From assembly GCF_000764305.2 (NCBI RefSeq), contig NW_025944227.1:1-64000 (forward strand): DNA of 64,000 bases. Direction: 5' to 3'. Positions 58,901 through 64,000 of this stretch are shown here, piece after piece (position 1 is the first letter of the stretch; each line of letters opens with the position of its first letter). The translations under genes were made by a program, and so were the position numbers. The stretch is from Hyalella azteca (taxonomy: Eukaryota; Arthropoda; Malacostraca; Amphipoda; Hyalellidae). The notes beneath the pieces were generated by a model, which was given only the letters and a program-made list of their open reading frames with translations, did not search any database and was not told where the DNA came from.

Positions 58901-59885
58901 GTATACATAAATAGTGTAGAGTACTAAATATGTAGTGTACTGTGNATATAACTCAGTACTCACTGCAGTGAGTGACAGAGAGCGCATTTTCTCGTCGACG
59001 AAAACTTGAGGTCACGGACGGACAGACAGACGGACGGACGGATATGGCGAGCACAATAGTGCATTTTTTCATAAATGAGAAAATGCGCAAAAAACAATGC
59101 TTTGTTTATGGATACATTAATGTATCCATATTAATGTAATATAGATACATTAATATGAAGCAATGATATTCGTGACTGAAGGCCAACCTTCGTGGTCGTC
59201 TATTCCTTTAACGCCTACGAAGCCCATCTATAACAAATTAAAGCTGAGTTAAAGAATGCATTGATTATATTAGCAATGATATTATATTTATGCCTACAGG
59301 GCCCATACTTTCAAAAAAAGTTAAGAAATCGTAAGTTCATCAGCCAATCATTGACGGCCTTTCAAGCAAAGTCCAGCAATCATAAACAAGAAAATAGAGC
59401 TTAAGTACTTACGCTAACTTAACGAATTTTGAAAGTATGGCCCCAGGTCCGGCAGTGAGGATTACAGTTAGTATACGATAAGTTAATTATCAGTATACAG
59501 ACAGAGATTACAATATCTATAACAGTAAAATTTTAATATGTATTTGCAATTGAAAGATTGTACCGGTATTACTTTTGCTGATGCCATCAATAGTAGAGAT
59601 TTTAGTCATAGTACAAATCAATAAATGTAAGATTACGTTCACAACTACACAAGAAAAAAATTACCATGTCTTCTGTAGCTCCAGCAGGTTCTAAAAAATC
59701 ACTGATAATATTCATTTAATCATTTTATTACTAGTTCATTTATTAGGAATCGTAATTATATATCACATATTATTACGAAATGTAACATAGCATACTTGTG
59801 CAAGACGTGCGTCATCGCGTGGAGGTCGAGGGGCGCTCCGTGAGGCGGGCTTCTTCTTTTTGTCGTCGCTCTTCCAAGAGAACAT
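46956..59885 (-). CDS. CC2D1: Coiled-coil and C2 domain protein CC2D1 (lethal giant discs)
   Basis: CC2D1/Lgd binds ESCRT-III CHMP4/Shrub through DM14 repeats and controls endosomal sorting of Notch. Eighteen exons chain in phase to about 901 residues: 59885-59796, 55708-55579, 55021-54888, 58615-58407, 53613-53247, 57597-57405, 52329-52273, 52127-52015, 51385-51265, 50749-50501, 50259-50189, 49620-49495, 49162-48983, 48844-48669, 47945-47825, 47664-47513, 47287-47197 and 47081-46956. The start is MFSWKSDDKKKK. The four DM14 repeats end AINEEDIPPEV, GEPVDMTSLPP, GKPVAYGDLPSPPG and GLPVDMNT. The C2 domain runs from CEVTVMRGINYNV to TIVGCAKVPLVALENH. The exons at 58615 and 57597 lie out of order because duplicated contig pieces were inserted. 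The donor ending 48669 (gtttgt) is weak. Confidence 0.88.
48230..48525. repeat. GGCTCCACACGCGCAATCATTATCGTCATA minisatellite
   Basis: About nine units of roughly 30 bases lie in a CC2D1 intron, with variation in acgtgcaa/acgcgcaa. The units do not resemble the neighbouring exons. Confidence 0.88.
48534..48560 (-). repeat. Fragment of the CC2D1 C2 exon inside an intron
   Basis: ggtcgatgctgagcagcgttttgtgattatatt matches 47580-47612 inside exon 47664-47513 (ggtcgatgctgaacagagtt and following) with about three differences. It sits at the edge of the 30-base minisatellite, about 950 bases away in the upstream intron of the gene. Confidence 0.75.
51050..51262 (-). repeat. Tandem repeat next to CC2D1 exon donor
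   Basis: Two units of about 105 bases share ggtaatagttgtggaaatag, gttgacgcagtataagtcaa and tggtcgagcagaaggtaatg. They begin at the donor of exon 51385-51265, so this is another donor-proximal array, but I cannot see exon sequence in the second unit. Confidence 0.65.
52340..52950 (-). repeat. Block duplicated at 56425-56960
   Basis: From ggaaatttgggccgttgtta to ctgctggactctaaatagaaaag the block matches 56425-56982 with several indels and many substitutions. The left block stops at a remnant of the GGCC element (gtatggccccag at 52947), whereas the right block continues into the second DM14 exon, which is absent here. Confidence 0.8.
53764..54403 (-). repeat. Collapsed copy of CC2D1 exon 5 region
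   Basis: 53764-53942 equals 57617-57795 and 53944-54403 equals 58485-58944. In this left copy 689 bases found between them on the right are missing, including the 3' part of exon 5 and its donor. The left exon copy (54074 to about 53944) is therefore truncated after GVSVLAL and cannot be used. Confidence 0.88.
54175..54325. mobile_element. GGCC-ended miniature element, copy 2
   Basis: It runs from ggcctatactttcaaaaaga to the inverse ttttgaaagtatggcc, in the intron upstream of CC2D1 exon 5. Its counterpart 58716-58866 is the same insertion in the duplicated contig. Confidence 0.8.
55721..55853 (+). mobile_element. GCGCATTTTCTC element, copy 4
   Basis: It starts 13 bases upstream of the CC2D1 exon at 55708, i.e. 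immediately beyond its acceptor region. Ends gcgcattttctc and agaaaatgcgc with ggacggacagacggac inside. Confidence 0.7.
57597..57615. other. Contig end next to second DM14 exon
   Basis: Only 18 bases of intron remain between the acceptor of the DM14-2 exon (57597) and the N at 57616. The piece 56425-57615 should lie between the exons at 53247 and 52329, not here. Confidence 0.8.
57616..58945 (-). other. Redundant, misplaced contig between two Ns
   Basis: This 1.3 kb piece duplicates 53764-54403 but holds the complete CC2D1 exon 5 (58615-58407). It is bounded by single Ns. Placing it at 53764-54403 restores exon order. Confidence 0.85.
57800..58406 (-). repeat. Tandem copies of CC2D1 exon 5 end plus donor
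   Basis: On the minus strand the exon end ccagggcaaaacg with donor gtgcgaacatttag occurs at the true site (58407) and four more times, near 58318, 58230, 58076 and 57922. Periods are about 90 and 153 bases. The intronic parts (tcaatcataacctatacaaa, tatatacattyaatactt) repeat with them. Confidence 0.88.
58947..59089 (+). mobile_element. GCGCATTTTCTC element, copy 5
   Basis: Counterpart of the copy at 55721; its microsatellite is longer (gacagacagacggacggacg). Confidence 0.7.
59300..59442. mobile_element. GGCC-ended miniature element with matching empty site
   Basis: The insertion ggcccatactttcaaaa to gaaagtatggcc splits the phrase tgcctacag/gtccggcag, which is uninterrupted at 56052-56070 in the paralogous block. 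CAG is repeated on both sides, giving a 3-base target duplication. Confidence 0.85.
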
Positions 59886-62624
59886 TTTGCCACACGTAAA
59901 ATGTTCTCGAGTTTTTCGTAGACAAGATTTAATGAGTTAAAAAATTTATAATCAAGAATTAATCAGCTATAAGTAACCATGGTAAGACTCCTGAGTTTAG
60001 CAGTCAAGACTTTCCTAGTTAAGTTAATGATATTTTTCAGTGCAAACGGTGTTAGACAAGCGAGTGAGCAGGCTGATGGGAACGACACAATTAATAATTA
60101 GCAACAAAAATGGCAGGGGATGAGTTGGTTGCGAGGAAAGTTCAATCTCCAAGTTTGAACTATCGAAAGTTCATTGAAAGTAATATTAATTTCTCTACAT
60201 TATCGAGCTAATTAAAATAAAATAATAAGGCTATTACTCAATAGACATGCAGGAGCTTTGAATGAATTATCTATCTAAAGCTACTAAGAAGTGTGGAGCA
60301 TTACCTATCTTCGATAACGCACAAGATACATAAAAACTGCTCTATATCGCACGTCTCTAGTGTTAGTCAGACACTCAATTAGATTATTTAGATACAAGTT
60401 TTTAGTGACAATATTAGAGTGTTTAAAATAAGTTTTTCCGGGGCGTTTTGTGGCACTATGGAACAATTGAAACGCAAGATGCAGAGACGGAAAACTACAA
60501 CAAATTTCAATTTTTTTATGTCGAGAAACAAATAAGATATAGATGAGAATGGCAGCGCTAGAAGACTAAAGGAATGAAACAGGCACGAAGTTAGGAATGA
60601 TGAATATTTCTGCAAAGAAAACAAAAAATGTTTAGAGCATTCAAGCAGGAATTTAAAACGTACTATAAATTATAACGAGCTCTCCTATCGATGCGCGAAA
60701 TGACTCTAAAATGCAATACAATTCATATCTGCAATTTATACGTAACTAAATAGACATATTTGTCCCTTAGATTTTATATGGACGGCAAGTGTAATTAAGA
60801 AGCTAAGCAACTAAAGGAAGAACCCCTGACTCAGCAAGACCAAGACTGAACATACCAACACTTATGTCAATGTTTTCAAGATTATAAGGGAATCTCGTTT
60901 AATAGCTCGTCTAAAGCCCTTATTTTCAAGAATCGTCACGACCAATTTAATTTATACCAATTGACTCACAGATTTAATCACAAAACTGTTCCCTGAGTGT
61001 ACAAATAGAATACAAGTTAAAAAAACCTATGCTAAAGGTTTTTAAAGATGTGTGATCTTTCTACAAGCTGATCACACACACGTAACAGTTATATTAATAC
61101 ATATAAACTGGTTAATATACGTTAATATACGCATATGTCAACTGGTATATATAAACTGGTTATGTTAATATATATAAACTGGTATAAACGTGCTGGGATG
61201 TCCCGGGGGTTTGCATGCCCCTAGCAATAGGGTAAACCCGATTGCCTCCTTGCGGGTATAATAATCGTCATAACATTGATGTGTAAATTAATATAAATCA
61301 CCATCTACTTTTAGCAAATTTGATAAGTAAAATGTATAACATAACATAACATATTGATCTCGGCGCTTAAGTGTAGGCCTGATGTGGTCTGTCGCCGATT
61401 CTTTTCCTTTTCGTGCCTTGTTCACAGAAGGTTGAATTTATTAAATGATTTGATATGTGGGCCGAGTTAATAATCATATAACAAAGTTCAATTAACATTT
61501 CATTAATGGAGCAAAGCACTGACCGAGTTACGAGACACTGCATAGCTAGCATTCTAGTTCTCGCAGGTTACATTGTAGTGCGTTTAGTGGAAAGCAAAAA
61601 CGAAAAATTCAGTTCTCATACTTTTTTTTTTTTTTGACAAACCAATTGACAATACAAAAATATATTTCACATTATAATCAACAAGTAACAAGTAGAATGG
61701 CTAACAAAACCAGGAATATTTCCTGGACCCATAACATCAGTCAAAACAAGGCAAGATATCACACTGTAGCGAAGCACCGTAAATCATTTAACATAGCAGC
61801 AAGGCCTAACTTACGATAACTTTTTAAATACACGGCATACAATCCACGAAACAACTCAAGAACATTATTTTAAAAATGCAAAATTAGGCAAGTGCGCCCG
61901 CTTTTTTTAACATAATTCAACCAGAAAAAGTATCACACGAGAACTAAACGAGTTAACAGCAGCTATTCCCGAGTTTACTTAACTAGAAAAACTCTAAACA
62001 AACTATTCAAAACTTAAACAATATTTCTCATAATTCAAACAATTATAACAACAAGAGACTAGGAGCAAATGTTAACATCAACAACTAAGGCCGTGGTTCC
62101 ATGTTTCTAAGCCGGTAGAAGCTATCAATTCAAAAACAAATAAAATTTGTTCTAATATTCTTGGAGAATTGAATAATAATAATTAAAACATAGGTAATGC
62201 AATCATTTAAATGAACAAAGTTCATTCATAATTGAAAAACATTCACTAGGAGGATCCGATACCACAGCACAATTAAAGTCGCCTCTCTTATATATTCGTT
62301 GTGCATCTGTTCATATTCTGTTGTCCTAAAATATATGAAAAAACAATTCATTATTATCGTTCTCATATGACAATTCATAATTCAAGAACTTGGGTTAAGT
62401 TAATCCTTTTCTATCATCCACACATTCTAAAAATGTATAAAACGTAATTTTGTGACGAACCTTTCTCATTTGATAAAACGTTTGTTGTCATCGGCCAACA
62501 CTTGACTTTACACCTCCAAGAGGGGTCACAAAAAGGCCTCAAATATTCACAAAGTTTTACAAAAAGGCCACGTATAACTGTAAAGAGGTTACAAAGTTCC
62601 ACAAAAAGGCCACAAATGGCCCCA
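59886..62624. other. Intergenic between CC2D1 and PTER
   Basis: About 2.7 kb upstream of CC2D1 and downstream of PTER. Phrases at 61375-61400 (gtctgtcgccgattctt) resemble 55335-55360. A poly(T) run lies at 61621-61636, and cacaaaaaggcc is repeated several times at 62525-62615. No gene was recognised; the CC2D1 promoter presumably lies near 59900-60100. Confidence 0.5.
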
Positions 62625-63819
62625 TTACTTAGAGAATGTGAGCCATTGCTGCGGGTTTGTGGTGAGGAAAGCCGACACGACGTCTGGAGCCAAACCTCGC
62701 GAGATCATCTTGGGCACAACATTCTCGAAGATGTGGCAGAATCCGTGCCCGCCGTACTCAGTCTACAAAAATTAATGAGTTTACATTTTTAAACACTCAG
62801 GTATTAACTACCGGTACTAACAAATGCTAGTCCAAGAAAATTGATTATTAGAAGTAGGTTGTTAGAATCCATGAAAGAACAAAGAGAATGAGGTTTTCTG
62901 TTCATCAATGACGCTTTCAATAAAATCGGAAGTAAAATATAGAAATGTGCAATGTAAAACTTTCAAACAACATGATATCTAGAAACATTTGTCGACCAGA
63001 AATACAGTGACATATATTAAAAATATAAAGTTGATTAAGACAATACAATACCAGTCAGTTTCTCGAGTGGATGTCATCATAGATGAGAATTTAGATTAAA
63101 TCTAACTATCCAGGAGTAGAAAACATTTGACAATACCGTCATACCAGTCTGTTGCGGATGTAGATGTCATTACAGCTGAGAATTAAAAATAAATCTAACT
63201 AATTCAGCAGTAGAAAACATTTGACAATACCGTCATACATCTGTTGCGGGGTGGATGTCATCACAGCTGAGAATTAACAATAAATCTATCTACTCAGTAG
63301 CAGAAAACATTTGACAACACGTCATACCAGTCTGTTGCGGGGGTAGATATTATCACAGCTAAGAATTAACAATAAATCTAAACTATATTATCACAGCTAA
63401 AAATTAACAATAAATCCAACTATTCAGTAGCAGAAAACATTTGACAACGTCATACCAGTCTATCGCGGGCATATATGTCATCACAGCTGAGAATTAACAA
63501 TAAATCTATCTACTCAGGAGTTGAAAACATGTCATCACAGCTGAGAATCATCAATAAACCCAAGTATTCAGTAGCAGAAAACACTTGACACTACGTCATA
63601 CCAGTCTGTTGCGGGTATGGATGTCGTGAGATATAAGGATTCGGTCGGCATAGCCGCACTCGACGAGGTGCTTGATGCGCGCGATGCGCTGAGCATCAGA
63701 CGGCATGTCGACGGCCGCGTTGAGCTGATAGTGCGATGTCTCCAGCCCGAACAGGTCGTACTCCAGGTAGCTGCCCAAGGCTGCCAGCTCTGCTAGACCC
63801 TCCATGGTGTGGATCGTAC
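62625..63819 (-). CDS. PTER: Phosphotriesterase-related protein PTER, 3' part
   Basis: The last two exons, 63819-63602 and 62762-62625, are in the window; earlier exons lie beyond the right edge. They encode [56 protein letters not shown], then [19 protein letters not shown] and [13 protein letters not shown] before the stop. This matches the C-terminal third of PTER, an amidohydrolase-fold zinc enzyme; the mammalian enzyme has been reported to hydrolyse N-acetyltaurine. The Asp of SHDIHT corresponds to the conserved metal-binding Asp. Phases agree. The intron between the two exons holds a tandem array derived from the donor of the first. Confidence 0.92.
63040..63601 (-). repeat. Tandem copies of PTER exon end plus donor
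   Basis: On the minus strand the exon end catccatacccgcaacagac with donor tg/gtatgacg at 63602 is followed by five diverged copies (near 63470, 63340, 63238, 63145 and 63055). Each is separated by units with tgttttctactgctgaatag and attgttaattctcagctgtg. At least three copies keep the gt donor. Confidence 0.88.
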
Positions 63820-64000
63820 CTGTATGCCATCCAAATGATATTAAAAAAGACTAAGTTCGAGACTCAATAGAACTGAATTCGATTATAATAAAAGTAAAAA
63901 AAGTAGGATTTATTGATTTATTCTGGCATTCCTGTTATACATGTGCACAATGCAAAGTTACACATGAAAGTAAAACTGAGAAATTATGTCTGTCACATAA

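Larger units (their letters stand above)
58946..59816 (-). repeat. Block duplicated at 55720-56424
   Basis: The right copy continues into CC2D1 exon 1; the left copy stops at gcaagacgtgcgtcatc, the 3' end of exon 1. Differences include a miniature element present only in the right copy. It begins directly after the N at 58945. Confidence 0.85.

Overview
The window is nuclear DNA of an invertebrate animal, most likely an arthropod and perhaps a malacostracan crustacean. It has AT-rich introns with GT-AG borders, short exons, several transposon classes (a Penelope-like element, a LINE, tRNA-derived SINEs and short inverted-repeat elements) and very many minisatellites. The arthropod call rests on protein resemblance and on an insect-like arrangement of two mitochondrial micropeptide genes. 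The crustacean call is inference.

Layout, left to right. (1) A stray copy of METTL13 exon 2 (66-188). (2) FCF1 on + (about 2145-6259), a PIN nuclease of 18S rRNA maturation. (3) A repeat-rich intergenic stretch. (4) METTL13 on + (10789-21533), the dual eEF1A methyltransferase, whose assembly lacks at least one exon. (5) On -, SMIM4/UQCC5 followed within tens of bases by C12orf73/UQCC6. These are two small complex III assembly factors that look like one bicistronic unit, as for Drosophila sloth1/sloth2. (6) ASTE1/asteroid on + (26682-35584), an XPG-like nuclease with a very large acidic insertion. (7) RPS17 on + (37450-46811) with an 8 kb first intron full of transposon debris. (8) CC2D1/lgd on - (46956-59885), an ESCRT-III regulator with four DM14 repeats and a C2 domain; its exons can be chained in phase but lie partly out of order. 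(9) The 3' end of PTER on - (62625-63819).

Two themes dominate. First, in five of the eight genes tandem arrays are built from an exon-intron boundary: a piece of exon, the splice site and some intron are repeated 2 to about 18 times. This is seen at FCF1 exon 6, METTL13 exons 3, 4, 5 and 7, ASTE1 exon 5, CC2D1 exon 5 and the penultimate PTER exon. Such arrays present chains of decoy splice sites and look like a recurrent route by which minisatellites are born or introns grow in this genome. I know of no established name for it, and it is the best candidate here for an undescribed phenomenon.

Second, the scaffold carries assembly artefacts. Three intact and one partial copy of a 38-bp palindrome made of two Tn5 mosaic ends (the Nextera mate-pair junction adapter) are present, and seven single-N joins occur, most with duplicated flanks. 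Distances, copy numbers and exon order near these marks should not be trusted. The eight genes are mostly unrelated housekeeping functions (ribosome biogenesis, translation, mitochondria, DNA repair, endosomal sorting, metabolism); only the UQCC5/UQCC6 pair is an evident functional unit.
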